Shown piece after piece: positions 29,257 to 38,312 of a stretch of DNA of 64,000 bases. Source of the stretch: Thiobacillus sp. (GTDB taxonomy: Bacteria; Pseudomonadota; Gammaproteobacteria; Burkholderiales; Thiobacillaceae); assembly GCA_011391285.1 (NCBI GenBank), contig JAABQU010000233.1:42961-106960 (forward strand). Direction: 5' to 3'. Position numbers and translations under genes: made by a program. The notes under the pieces were generated by a model. The model was not told where the DNA came from. It saw only the letters and a list, made by a program, of their open reading frames with translations, and did not search any database. Every line of letters starts with the position of its first letter. Positions within the stretch are counted from its first letter, which is position 1.

Positions 29257-30105
29257 CTATTCGCCGGTGGCAACGGGGCGGGCAGGATCGGTGATCCACT
29301 CGCTCCACGAGCCGGGGTAAAGCCGCGAACCGGGAAGGCCGGCGATTTCCATCGCCAGAATGTTGTGGCAAGCGGTGACGCCGGAACCGCACATGTGGAG
29401 CACCTGCCAGGCCGGCTTGCCCTTGAGCAGCGCCTGATAGTTCTCGCGCAGCGCCTCGGGCGGCAGGAAGGTGCCGTCCACGTCGAGGTTCTCGTCGAAC
29501 GGGTAGTTGATTGCGCCGGGCACGTGGCCGGCAACGGGGTCGAGCGGCTCGAACTCGCCGCTGAAACGGCGATCCGGACGGGCATCGATGATCAGCTGAT
29601 CGCCTGACTTCGACGCGTGCAATACCTCATCTGTCCCCACGATCTGGGTGGGCTCTGGCAGGCAGGCACAGGCGCCCCGGTGTGGCGCCGGGATGTCGGC
29701 ATCGACCGGGCGTTTCTCGCGCACCCATTTCGGATAGCCGCCGTCCAGCAGGGCGACGCCGGGGTGGCCGAGCCAACGCATCATCCACCACAGCCGGCCG
29801 GCCATGGCGCCATAGCTGTCGTCATAGACCACCACCTGCTTGTTGACGCCGACGCCCCACTCGCACAGCTTTTCGGTCAGCACGCGCGGATCGGGCAGCG
29901 GATGCCGTCCCGTGGCTTCGCCGACGGGCGCGGACAGGTCGTCGTCCAGATGCACATAGCGCGCACCCGGGATATGTGCTTTCTCGTAAGCCTGGCGACC
30001 GGCCCCGGTGTCGGTGAGGGTGAAGCGGCAATCCAGAATGATCCAGTTCGGATCGTCCAGGTGTGCGGCCAGGTCTTCAGTGGTAACGAGGGTGTTGGAA
30101 AACAT
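29257..30105 (-). CDS. two-domain sulfurtransferase (mercaptopyruvate type)
   Basis: A 282-aa tandem rhodanese. The N-terminal domain (WIILDCRFTL, IPGARYVHLD) is catalytically inactive as usual. The C-terminal domain has the active loop HMCGSGVTACHNI with the persulfide cysteine. CGSGVT is typical of 3-mercaptopyruvate rather than thiosulfate sulfurtransferases. The start at 30105 (MFSNTLVTTEDLA) fits the family length; the open frame to 30162 has no homology. It may load sulfur onto the DsrE/TusA-type relay. Confidence 0.88.
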   Translation of the reverse strand: MFSNTLVTTEDLAAHLDDPNWIILDCRFTLTDTGAGRQAYEKAHIPGARYVHLDDDLSAPVGEATGRHPLPDPRVLTEKLCEWGVGVNKQVVVYDDSYGAMAGRLWWMMRWLGHPGVALLDGGYPKWVREKRPVDADIPAPHRGACACLPEPTQIVGTDEVLHASKSGDQLIIDARPDRRFSGEFEPLDPVAGHVPGAINYPFDENLDVDGTFLPPEALRENYQALLKGKPAWQVLHMCGSGVTACHNILAMEIAGLPGSRLYPGSWSEWITDPARPVATGE

Positions 30106-30140
30106 GAAAGAGGCCGTAAGAGGTGAGCTGCAAAGGGGAA

Positions 30141-30170
30141 CGGGCAGCGTGACGATCGCCACGCTGCCCG
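30141..30170 (-). promoter_or_regulatory. strong hairpin between the sulfurtransferase and DsrC-like genes
   Basis: An 11-bp perfect stem, CGGGCAGCGTG / CACGCTGCCCG with an 8-base loop, lies in the 90-base gap. A second stem, CTGATTCC / GGAATCAG at 30179-30198, overlaps the stop of the DsrC-like gene. On the minus strand a TTCCCCTTT stretch follows the first, so partial termination or mRNA protection is possible. Confidence 0.55.
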
Positions 30171-30194
30171 CTCAACGGCTGATTCCAGCAGGAA

Positions 30195-30527
30195 TCAGTA
30201 GCCGCCCTTGCCGAAAGGCTTGGGCAGGCCGGCGACGCGACAGCCCTGGCGAGCCGGCATGTTGGGGAACAACTCGTACAGCTTTTTCTTCCAGTCCACG
30301 CCTTCGTGCATCTCGTCGAGTTCGGCGACCATATTGCGGAAGTTGGGGGTTTGGCCGTCTTCCTTGTATTTGTCGCGCAGGTAGTTGATGACCTGCCAGT
30401 GCTCGTCGGTCAGCGTGATTTTTTCAGCCTCGGCGATAACCGGAGGAACGTCGTCGCTGAAGTTGGCTTCCAGCAGGAAGTTCTCTTCACCGGTTTCGAG
30501 TTCTTCTCCGTTAACAACATAAGACAT
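30195..30527 (-). CDS. DsrC/TusE-like protein lacking the C-terminal cysteine
   Basis: A 110-aa member of the DsrC family. It has the ITLTDEHWQVINYLRDKY block, YELFPNMPARQGC and the AGLPKP arm. The cysteine at residue 96 matches the inner cysteine of DsrC. The position of the essential last cysteine is Lys107, and the tail reads FGKGGY instead of TGCI. The true dsrC is in the window at 35470. A two-cysteine trisulfide cycle is therefore impossible; a regulatory role or a single-cysteine sulfur carrier role is possible. Ribosome binding site AAAGGAG precedes the ATG. Confidence 0.88.
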   Translation of the reverse strand: MSYVVNGEELETGEENFLLEANFSDDVPPVIAEAEKITLTDEHWQVINYLRDKYKEDGQTPNFRNMVAELDEMHEGVDWKKKLYELFPNMPARQGCRVAGLPKPFGKGGY

Positions 30528-30582
30528 GTTTTCTCCTTTCAGGTTGGTGACTAAAAATACGCCGTAACGACCGGCGTTGGGT

Positions 30583-31235
<653 letters not shown>

Positions 31236-31239
<4 letters not shown>

Positions 31240-31457
31240 GGGGCATCCCCGGCATTATCCCGAGCCCACGCCTGCATCAGGTCGGCCCACTTTTGCGCGC
31301 TGACCGGATCGACGTCGAAAATGGTGAAACGCTTGTTTTCGCGGATGCGGATGCGCAGAAAGGGCACTCCACCCGACTCGTGGGTCAGGTGCTGGAACTC
31401 GACGTCCTGGCCGCCGAAGGGCAGTCGCATTTTGTCTAGGGGCGTAATCTCGGGCAT
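31236..31457 (-). CDS. 73-aa unknown, coupled to the Cas6-like gene
   Basis: A small soluble protein. PFGGQDVEFQHLTHESGGVPF is followed by a basic beta-like strand, LRIRIRENKRFTIFDVDP, and a C-terminal helix (SAQKWADLMQAWA). No cysteine. Its TGA overlaps the ATG of the Cas6-like gene. It is the first gene of the minus-strand sulfur operon and faces dsrA across a 380-base regulatory gap. I do not recognise the family; close coupling suggests the two proteins act together. Confidence 0.72.
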
Positions 31458-31837
31458 GAAGTCTCTATCTAGGTTGCATCAATAAGTAATGACGGCTGCT
31501 TTGCCAGAGCAATGCATTTCATCGACTACTTGCGTTTATGCGGTCAATACGTACGATTTCAACCCTGCTTCGGACAGGGGCTTGCGTTCGCAACAATATT
31601 TTAATACTCTTATGGGTTCCTGTGGCGGACACGTAATGTCTCACTGTTCGCCACCTTGAGGCATTACCGCGTTGGGGAAATTCATCTACTCCTTTTGGGT
31701 AGGTACATCCCTACCGCGATGGGGTAGTCGTTTTACCCATGAGAATGATGGTGACGCAGCTGTCTAGCCAATACGATGCTGGGATACCGTTGAGCTGCCG
31801 GCTGAGCGGGCATTTCGAAATTTTCTAGGAGAGAACA
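31458..31837. promoter_or_regulatory. divergent regulatory region between dsrA and the sulfur island
   Basis: This 380-base gap holds no gene. An AT-rich stretch (31591-31613) after TTGCG-TT-CGCAA probably contains promoters. GTGGCG / CGCCAC at 31622-31654 encloses GACA / TGTC. Then come three GGGTA-type sites: GGTAGG / CCTACC at 31698-31715 and GGGTA / TACCC at 31722-31738, the last part of a TACCCAT heptamer like a NarL half-site. The ribosome binding site of dsrA (AGGAGAG) ends it. Which regulator acts here is unknown. Confidence 0.55.
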
Positions 31838-33139
31838 ATGGCAAAGCAAATGATTGATACGCCCAATCTGGACGAGCTCGAGAAAGGCCCGTGGCCCAGC
31901 TTCGTGACCGGCCTGAAGCGTCTGGCTAAAGATAACGACATGATGGTTGACCTGATGGGGCAGCTCGAAACCTCCTACAAGACCAAGTTTGGTTACTGGA
32001 AGGGTGGTACGGTTGGCGTGTTCGGCTACGGCGGCGGTGTGATTCCCCGTTTCACCGAGCTGAAGGACGAAAACCACAAGCCGCTGTTCCCCGAGTGTGC
32101 TGAATTCCACACGCTGCGTATCCAGCCGCCTGCCGGCATGCATTACAGCTCTGACCTGCTGCGCAAGATGTGCGACGTCTGGTCGGCTACCGGTGGTTCG
32201 GGCCTGATCGCGTTCCACGGCCAGTCCGGCGATATCATGTTCCAGGGCATCAAGACTGCCGACGTGCAGCCCGCATTTGACGCCTTCAACGAAATGGGCT
32301 TCGATCTCGGTGGTGCCGGTCCCGCGCTGCGCACCTCCATGTCCTGCGTCGGCGCTGCCCGCTGCGAAATGTCCTGCTACGATGAAGCCAAGGCACTGCG
32401 CACCGTCATCAACAACAACCTGGACGACATGCACCGTCCGTCCCTGCCGTACAAGTTCAAGTTCAAGTTCTCCGGCTGCCCGAACGATTGCGTCAACGCC
32501 ATTCAGCGTTCCGACATGGCTACCATCGGCACTTGGCGCGACAACATCCGCGTCAACGAAGCTCAGGTCAAGGATTACTACAAAGCCCACGGCATGAACG
32601 ATCTCGTTAACGACGTGATCAGCAAGTGCCCGACCAAGGCCATCACCCTGGTGTCCAGCGACAAGTTCAAGGCCAGCGAGCATGTTTCGGCTGCCAGCCT
32701 CGGCGACGGCAACACCCTGTGTATCGACAACAAGAATTGCGTACGCTGCATGCACTGCCTGAACGTTATCCCTGGCGGCCTGCTGCCCGGTAACGACAAG
32801 GGCGTGTCCATCCTGGTGGGCGGCAAGGGCGTGCTGAAGATCGGCGCGACCATGGGTACCGTGGTGATCCCGTTCATGAAGCTCGAGTCCGATGAAGACT
32901 TCGAGAAGCTGAACGAACTGGCCCGCAACATCCTCGACTTCTTCGCTGAAAACGCGCTGGAGCACGAGCGTACCGGTGAAATGATCGAGCGTATCGGCCT
33001 GACCAACTTCCTCGAAGGTCTGGACATCCCGGTTGATCCCAACATGATCAAAGAGCCGCGTTCCAACCCCTACTTCCGTTCCGACGACTGGGACGAGCAA
33101 GTCGAGAAGTGGAACGAGTACAAGCAGTCAGCCGCTTAA
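31838..33139 (+). CDS. dsrA: reverse dissimilatory sulfite reductase, alpha subunit
   Basis: A 433-aa subunit of the cytoplasmic siroheme enzyme that, in sulfur oxidisers, oxidises DsrC-bound sulfur to sulfite. The siroheme-[4Fe-4S] ligands follow the C-x5-C and C-x3-C pattern: C170/C176 (SCVGAARC) and C214/C218 (CPNDC). The inserted ferredoxin domain near residue 300 (NCVRCMHCLNVIPG) holds another cluster. First gene of the operon; start follows CTAGGAGAGAACA. Confidence 0.98.
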   Translation: MAKQMIDTPNLDELEKGPWPSFVTGLKRLAKDNDMMVDLMGQLETSYKTKFGYWKGGTVGVFGYGGGVIPRFTELKDENHKPLFPECAEFHTLRIQPPAGMHYSSDLLRKMCDVWSATGGSGLIAFHGQSGDIMFQGIKTADVQPAFDAFNEMGFDLGGAGPALRTSMSCVGAARCEMSCYDEAKALRTVINNNLDDMHRPSLPYKFKFKFSGCPNDCVNAIQRSDMATIGTWRDNIRVNEAQVKDYYKAHGMNDLVNDVISKCPTKAITLVSSDKFKASEHVSAASLGDGNTLCIDNKNCVRCMHCLNVIPGGLLPGNDKGVSILVGGKGVLKIGATMGTVVIPFMKLESDEDFEKLNELARNILDFFAENALEHERTGEMIERIGLTNFLEGLDIPVDPNMIKEPRSNPYFRSDDWDEQVEKWNEYKQSAA

Positions 33140-33204
33140 GTTTCGTTACCCGCGGGCTCCGGTGCGAACTGGGGTCCGTGCATTAAATCAGTTGGAGATA
33201 AATC

Positions 33205-34275
33205 ATGGCAGAACTACGTCCGCCTATCGAATCCGGCGCTCCGGATCCGATGCCCTACATGCACCCCGTGATGGTGAAGAACTATGGCAAGTGGTCTTTC
33301 CACAGCCATCCGAAGCCGGGTGTCCTGTATCACCGCGCTGAATCCGGCGACGAAATCTGGACGGTCAAGGCCGGTACGGCACGCCAGATGGACCATTACA
33401 CCATCCGCGAGTTGGCTGACATCGCCGACCAGTATGGCGACGGTTTCGTGCGTTTCACCGCGCGTTCCAACATCGAGTACATGGTGGCTGATGGCGCCAA
33501 GGTCGAGCCGCTGATCAAGGCGCTGAACGACAAGGGTTACCCCATCGGCGGCACCGCCAACTCGGTGTCCATGATTGCGCACACCCAGGGCTGGCTGCAC
33601 TGCGACATCCCCGGCACCGACGCTTCCGGCGTGGTGAAGGCGCTGATGGACGAGTTGTACGACGACTTCGTCAAGTGCGAGATGCCCAACCGCGTCAAGT
33701 TGTCCACCTCCTGCTGCGAAATCAACTGCGGCGGCCAGGCTGACATCGCCATCATCGTTCAGCACACCAAACCGCCGAAGATCAACCACGATCTGGTTGC
33801 CAACGTGTGTGAGCGTCCTTCCGTTGTTGCCCGTTGCCCGGTCGCGGCGATCCGTCCCGCTCTGGTGAACGGCAAGCCCTCGCTGGAAGTCGATGAGAAG
33901 AAGTGCATTTGCTGCGGCGCCTGCTTCCCGCCCTGCCCGCCGATGCAGATCAACGATCCCGAGCACTCCAAGATTGCGATCTGGGTGGGCGGCAAGAACT
34001 CCAACGCCCGTTCCAAGCCGACCTTCCACAAGCTGGTCGCCGCTGGTCTGCCGAACAACGCACCGCGTTGGCCGGAAGTGGGTGAGGTCGTCAAGAAGAT
34101 TCTTGCCACCTACAAGGAAGATGGCAAGCCTTGGGAGCGCATGATCGACTGGATCGACCGCATTGGCTGGCCTGCATTCTTCGAGAAGACCGGTCTGCCC
34201 TTCACCAAGTATCACATCGATAACTGGCGTGGTGGTCGTGCCAACCTGAACGCTTCTGCACACATCCGCTTCTAA
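33205..34275 (+). CDS. dsrB: reverse dissimilatory sulfite reductase, beta subunit
   Basis: A 356-aa partner of DsrA. STSCCEINCGGQ around residue 170 and VVARCPVAAIRPA hold the siroheme-cluster ligands, and the ferredoxin insert is KKCICCGACFPPCPPMQ near residue 235. It lies 65 bases after dsrA and starts at an ATG behind GGAGATAAATC. A strong hairpin follows its stop. Confidence 0.98.
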   Translation: MAELRPPIESGAPDPMPYMHPVMVKNYGKWSFHSHPKPGVLYHRAESGDEIWTVKAGTARQMDHYTIRELADIADQYGDGFVRFTARSNIEYMVADGAKVEPLIKALNDKGYPIGGTANSVSMIAHTQGWLHCDIPGTDASGVVKALMDELYDDFVKCEMPNRVKLSTSCCEINCGGQADIAIIVQHTKPPKINHDLVANVCERPSVVARCPVAAIRPALVNGKPSLEVDEKKCICCGACFPPCPPMQINDPEHSKIAIWVGGKNSNARSKPTFHKLVAAGLPNNAPRWPEVGEVVKKILATYKEDGKPWERMIDWIDRIGWPAFFEKTGLPFTKYHIDNWRGGRANLNASAHIRF

Positions 34276-34285
34276 GATGTGTCGG

Positions 34286-34311
34286 CCCGCCACGGTTTTG
34301 GCCGTGGCGGG
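34286..34311 (+). promoter_or_regulatory. hairpin after dsrB
   Basis: A perfect 10-bp stem, CCCGCCACGG / CCGTGGCGGG, with a 6-base loop follows 11 bases after the dsrB stop. There is no T-run, and more dsr genes follow. It probably protects or separates the dsrAB part of the mRNA, raising reductase output, rather than ending transcription. Confidence 0.6.
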
Positions 34312-34356
34312 AGAAGTGAAAAACAATGAGTGGATTTTTCGGAGTTTGAGCTAGCC

Positions 34357-34716
34357 ATGCAATTCGGCATTCTTGTAAACGAAGGGCCTTACACCCATCA
34401 GGCCAGTGACACCGCATACCTCTTCGCCCGCACGGCGATCGAGAAGGGTCACACCGTCCCGCGTGTTTTTTTCTACCATGACGGCGTGAACAACTCGACC
34501 CGTCTGGCAACGCCCCCGCAGGATGATCGTAACGTCTCCGCACGCTGGTCCAAGCTGGCTGCAGACCATGGCGTCGATCTGGTCGTCTGCGTGGCGGCTG
34601 CGCAGCGTCGCGGGATTAACGATGATGTTCTGGCGCCCGGTTTCCGGATTTCCGGTCTGGGTCAGTTGGTGGAAATGGGTATTCAGTACGATCGTCTCGT
34701 GACGTTCGGCGATTGA
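34357..34716 (+). CDS. dsrE: sulfur relay protein DsrE
   Basis: A 119-aa subunit of the DsrEFH complex that passes sulfane sulfur to DsrC. The reactive cysteine is at residue 78 (LVVCVAAAQRRG), the same number as in the Allochromatium protein. The start at 34357 (MQFGILVNEGPYTH) matches the family; nine extra codons upstream are not part of it. Confidence 0.96.
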   Translation: MQFGILVNEGPYTHQASDTAYLFARTAIEKGHTVPRVFFYHDGVNNSTRLATPPQDDRNVSARWSKLAADHGVDLVVCVAAAQRRGINDDVLAPGFRISGLGQLVEMGIQYDRLVTFGD

Positions 34717-34740
34717 TGGCCAAAGATTGAGATATTCGAG

Positions 34741-35136
34741 ATGAGCGATATGGACGAAATGGACGACGGCTCCGGCATCGTCAAGAAATTCATGTTCCTG
34801 AACCGCAAGGCGCCGCACGGTACCGTGTACGCGCTGGAAGGTCTGGAAGTGGTGCTGATTACGGCTGCTTTCGATCAGGATGTGAGCATGGTGTTCACCG
34901 ATGACGGTGTTTTCCAGCTGATGAAGGGCATCGACAGCAAGGGCATCGAGGTCAAGGATTTCTCCAAGACCTACCGTGCGCTGGAAGGCTACGACATCGA
35001 GAAGCTGTATGTCGATCAGCCATCTTTGGATGCGCGTGGTCTGACTGAAGATGACCTGATTGTTGATGTGACGGTGCTCTCCGTCGATGAGATGGCAAAT
35101 CTCATGGCTGAGCAAGACGTCGTGATCAGCTTCTAA
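34741..35136 (+). CDS. dsrF: sulfur relay protein DsrF
   Basis: A 131-aa DsrEFH subunit with the DsrE-fold pattern KKFMFLNRKAPHGTVYALEGLEV near the N-terminus and LMAEQDVVISF at the end. An acidic Met/Asp-rich start precedes it. No cysteine occurs in the chain, so it cannot itself carry sulfur. It lies between dsrE and dsrH. Confidence 0.95.
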   Translation: MSDMDEMDDGSGIVKKFMFLNRKAPHGTVYALEGLEVVLITAAFDQDVSMVFTDDGVFQLMKGIDSKGIEVKDFSKTYRALEGYDIEKLYVDQPSLDARGLTEDDLIVDVTVLSVDEMANLMAEQDVVISF

Positions 35137-35146
35137 GGGGATAGAC

Positions 35147-35446
35147 ATGCTGCATATTGTGAACAAATCGGCCACTGAGCGCGGTTCGCTGGAAAGCTGC
35201 CTCGCCATGGCCACCAAAGGTTCTGCTGTATTGCTGATCGAAGACGCGGTCTACGCGGCGACGAACGGCAACGCGGCAGCGGCGAAAATCCAGGCAGCAG
35301 CAGCTGACCTCAAGATTTACGCTCTCGGTCCTGATCTGGCAGCGCGCGGCATGGCCGGGCGTGTGCTGGACGGAGTCAATGTCGTGGATTACGGTGGTTT
35401 TGTGGATCTGGTTGCAGAACACAACAGCTGTCAGTCTTGGCTGTAA
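35147..35446 (+). CDS. dsrH: sulfur relay protein DsrH
   Basis: A 99-aa third subunit of DsrEFH (TusB-like). MLHIVNKSATERGSLESCL puts a cysteine at residue 18 in the first helix, corresponding to the conserved DsrH cysteine; a second lies in NSCQSWL at the end. It starts 10 bases after dsrF. Confidence 0.95.
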   Translation: MLHIVNKSATERGSLESCLAMATKGSAVLLIEDAVYAATNGNAAAAKIQAAAADLKIYALGPDLAARGMAGRVLDGVNVVDYGGFVDLVAEHNSCQSWL

Positions 35447-35469
35447 CTTTTAATCAAAGGAGTATTGCT

Positions 35470-35805
35470 ATGCCCATGGTGGATATCGCCGGTAAGGACT
35501 ACGAAGTCGACGAAGAAGGTTATCTGGTCGATCTGTCGCAGTGGAACGAAGACGTCGCCAAATACATGGCGGTCGAAGAGAAGGTCGATCTGACCGAAAG
35601 TCACTGGGAAGTTGTCAACTTCCTGCGTGAGTACTACGCCGAATATCAGATCGCACCTGCGGTGCGCGTGCTGACCAAGGCCATCGGCAAGAAGCTCGGT
35701 CCGGATAAAGGCAACAACAAGTACCTGTACGAGTTGTTCCCCTACGGCCCCGCCAAGCAGGCTTGTAAGATCGCTGGCCTGCCCAAGCCGACCGGCTGTA
35801 TCTAA
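35470..35805 (+). CDS. dsrC: sulfur carrier protein DsrC
   Basis: A 111-aa carrier that receives sulfur from DsrEFH and is the substrate of DsrAB. The flexible C-terminal arm CKIAGLPKPTGCI has both redox cysteines, C99 and the penultimate C110. The ATG at 35470 follows AAAGGAG; the frame upstream overlaps dsrH and was left out. Compare the single-cysteine relative at 30195. Confidence 0.98.
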   Translation: MPMVDIAGKDYEVDEEGYLVDLSQWNEDVAKYMAVEEKVDLTESHWEVVNFLREYYAEYQIAPAVRVLTKAIGKKLGPDKGNNKYLYELFPYGPAKQACKIAGLPKPTGCI

Positions 35806-35824
35806 GTTGGTGTAATGCTTTCGG

Positions 35825-35850
35825 GTCGCCCCGGATTTTTTCGGGGCGAC
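35825..35850 (+). promoter_or_regulatory. hairpin after dsrC
   Basis: A perfect 9-bp stem, GTCGCCCCG / CGGGGCGAC, with a T-rich 8-base loop, lies 19 bases after the dsrC stop. The following ATCGATTTTC is a poor T-run. Partial termination or 3'-end protection would let dsrAB-EFHC be more abundant than the membrane-complex genes. Confidence 0.6.
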
Positions 35851-35942
35851 ATCGATTTTCATGCTGTGTTTCCCAATCGAATGAGCGCTCCGTTGCGAGT
35901 GTGCGTTTGATTCGTAAACACAACGTTGTAAGGGGATAGGGT

Positions 35943-36677
35943 TTGTCTACTGTGACGATGATTTATGCCGGGATGTTCTACGTCGCCACCCTCTTGCTGG
36001 TGGTGGGCTTGGTTTACAAGATTTTTGACTACAGCCGCACGCCCGCGCCGTTGAAGATCCCGACCACGCCTGCGCCGATCACGCAGAAGGGGGTTGTGTA
36101 CCGGATGGCCAAGGAAGTCGTGCTGTTCGAATCCCTGTTCAAATCCAACAAATGGATCTGGGTATTCGGCTGGCTGTTTCATTTCGGCCTGTTCCTGGTG
36201 CTGGCACGCCATCTGCGCTACTTCACCGAACCGGTATGGTTTTGGGTCAATATCATTCAGCCGTTTGGCAAATACGCCAGCATCATGATGGTGGTCGGCC
36301 TGCTCGGGTTGCTGGCACGTCGTTTCCTCGTTGACCGGGTGCGTTACATTTCCACCCCGTCAGACATTCTGATGCTGGTGCTGCTGATCGCGATCGGCGC
36401 GTCCGGCATGCTGATGACCTTCGTTGTCCATACCGATATTGTGGCACTCAAGGCCTTCTTCATGGGCCTGATGTATTTCGACGTGCAACCAGTTCCGCAG
36501 GACCCGATTCTGCTTGCGCACCTTGCGCTGGTGGCGCTGCTGATGGTGATTTTCCCGATCAGCAAGCTGCTGCATGCACCGGGCATTTTCTTCAGCCCGA
36601 CGCGCAACCAGGCGGACAACCCGCGTGAGCATCGCCACGTGGCGGCTTGGGCAGCCCGCCTCGATCAGAACAACTGA
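35943..36677 (+). CDS. dsrM: DsrM, membrane cytochrome b-like subunit
   Basis: A 244-aa inner-membrane protein with about five to six hydrophobic segments and several conserved histidines (FHFGLFLVLARHLRY, KLLHAPG) that should bind haem b, as in NarI. It is part of DsrMKJOP, which moves electrons between the quinone pool and DsrC. The best ribosome binding site (AGGGGAT) suits a TTG start at 35943; GTG 35952 or ATG 35958 are alternatives. Confidence 0.93.
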   Translation: MSTVTMIYAGMFYVATLLLVVGLVYKIFDYSRTPAPLKIPTTPAPITQKGVVYRMAKEVVLFESLFKSNKWIWVFGWLFHFGLFLVLARHLRYFTEPVWFWVNIIQPFGKYASIMMVVGLLGLLARRFLVDRVRYISTPSDILMLVLLIAIGASGMLMTFVVHTDIVALKAFFMGLMYFDVQPVPQDPILLAHLALVALLMVIFPISKLLHAPGIFFSPTRNQADNPREHRHVAAWAARLDQNN

Positions 36678-36727
36678 TTCGTTGACATCGATTAACGAAC
36701 ACCTAAGTACGGACAGAGGACTCTCAA

Positions 36728-38251
36728 GTGGCTGCTGCTGAATTTGACATTCCAGAAATCAAGGACGACATCGAGATTCCCAAGCTGCGGGAAGGCTCGA
36801 TGGCGCACGCCAAGTCCTTTCTCGCAAACCAGGCGGTCCAGGATGCCATGGGTTATCCGCATGAGCTGGGTGAGGACTGGAAAGAGCGTGCCCTCGACAA
36901 GATGGGCGATCTGCTCGGCAAGTACCGCTCGCTGAAAGTCTTCCTGGATGCTTGCGTGCACTGCGGTGCGTGCACCGACAAGTGCCACTACTACCTGGGC
37001 ACATCCGATCCCAAGAACATGCCGGTGGCGCGTCAGGATCTGATGCGTCAGGTTTATCGCCGCTATTTCACCACCGCGGGCAAGCTGTTCCCCAAATTGG
37101 TGGGCGCCAAGGACCTGACCAAGGACATCCTCGACGACTGGTACAGCTACTACCATCAGTGCTCGGAATGCCGCCGTTGCTCGGTGTTCTGCCCCTATGG
37201 CATCGACACTGCCGAAATCACCATGGCCGGTCGTGAGATCCTCAACCACGTCGGCATGGGGCAAAAGTATTCCAACGAAATCCTGAACAAGGTCCACAGG
37301 ATCGGCAACAACCTCGGTCTGCCCGGTCCCGCGCTGGAAGACACCCTGGAAGGACTGGAAGAGGACATCGAGGCTGACACCGGCGTGCCGGTCAAGCTGC
37401 CGATCGACGTCAAGGGCGCGGAAGTGCTGCTGGTCACGCCTTCCGCCGACTTCTTCTCCGAGCCGCATGTTGAATCGCTGATCGGCTACGCGAAGGTCTT
37501 CCACGCCGCTGGCATCAACTGGACGCTGTCTTCGCACGCATCGGAAGCTGGAAACTTCGGCTTGTTCAACGGCAACTACGAGAACATGCGCAAGGTCGCC
37601 ATGCGCATCCGCGATGCCGCGCTGGAACTTGGCGTCAAGCGCATCGTGGTCGGCGAATGCGGCCATGCCTGGCGCGTCGCCTACAGTTTCTGGAACACGC
37701 TGACCGGCATCGGTTACGGTGGCAACGACCCGTTCTCGATCGAACTCCAGCAGCAGCTCGACCCCAATTACCCGCAGCCGCAGCACATCTGCGAACTGAC
37801 CAACGATCTGATCAAGTCGGGCAAGATCAAGGTCGATCCGTCGCTGAACGACGATCTGATTGTGACGTACCACGACTCGTGCAACGTCGCTCGGGCGTCG
37901 CGCATGGGCACCGAGCCGGGTGGCCAGTTCACCATTCCGCGCGAGTTGATCAAGGCGGTGGCGAACAACTTCCACAACATGGCGGACGACACCATTTACG
38001 AGTCCACCTTCTGCTGCGGCGGCGGTGGCGGTCTTTTGACCGACGACCTGATGGAGGTTCGCGTTAAGGGCGCATTGCCGCGTGTCACCGCTCTGAACAA
38101 CGTGGTCAAGGAACACAAGGTCAACTTCATGGCCATGATCTGCGCCATCTGCAAGGCGCAGTTCACCAAGGTTTTGCCCAAGTATGGCTTCGACATGAGC
38201 ATGGTGGGCGGTATTCATCAATTGGTCAGCAAGGCGATCAAACTGGACTGA
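36728..38251 (+). CDS. dsrK: DsrK, HdrD-like iron-sulfur subunit
   Basis: A 507-aa cytoplasmic subunit related to heterodisulfide reductase HdrD. Two ferredoxin motifs, CVHCGACTDKCHYY and CSECRRCSVFCPYG, lie at about residues 77 and 141. CCG-type cysteine clusters follow, including HDSCNVARA and CCGGGGGLLTDD, which would hold the catalytic cluster acting on the DsrC trisulfide. Starts at a GTG after AGAGGACTC. Confidence 0.96.
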   Translation: MAAAEFDIPEIKDDIEIPKLREGSMAHAKSFLANQAVQDAMGYPHELGEDWKERALDKMGDLLGKYRSLKVFLDACVHCGACTDKCHYYLGTSDPKNMPVARQDLMRQVYRRYFTTAGKLFPKLVGAKDLTKDILDDWYSYYHQCSECRRCSVFCPYGIDTAEITMAGREILNHVGMGQKYSNEILNKVHRIGNNLGLPGPALEDTLEGLEEDIEADTGVPVKLPIDVKGAEVLLVTPSADFFSEPHVESLIGYAKVFHAAGINWTLSSHASEAGNFGLFNGNYENMRKVAMRIRDAALELGVKRIVVGECGHAWRVAYSFWNTLTGIGYGGNDPFSIELQQQLDPNYPQPQHICELTNDLIKSGKIKVDPSLNDDLIVTYHDSCNVARASRMGTEPGGQFTIPRELIKAVANNFHNMADDTIYESTFCCGGGGGLLTDDLMEVRVKGALPRVTALNNVVKEHKVNFMAMICAICKAQFTKVLPKYGFDMSMVGGIHQLVSKAIKLD

Positions 38252-38312
38252 ACCCGGTCCGGCTGATTGCGATTTATCTATCTTTAGTAACGTAGGCGTT
38301 AGGAGAACCAAC

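Noticed and set aside
31458..31837. FNR/Anr box in the dsrA upstream region
   Set aside because: No TTGAT-N4-ATCAA-like sequence with adequate match was found.
31733..33100. 455-aa open frame on the minus strand across dsrA
   Set aside because: It is a mirror of dsrA caused by high GC content; the translation is rich in His, Gln, Ala and Val without motifs.
35825..35850. true terminator after dsrC
   Set aside because: No continuous T-run follows, and dsrM onward continues on the same strand as one pathway.
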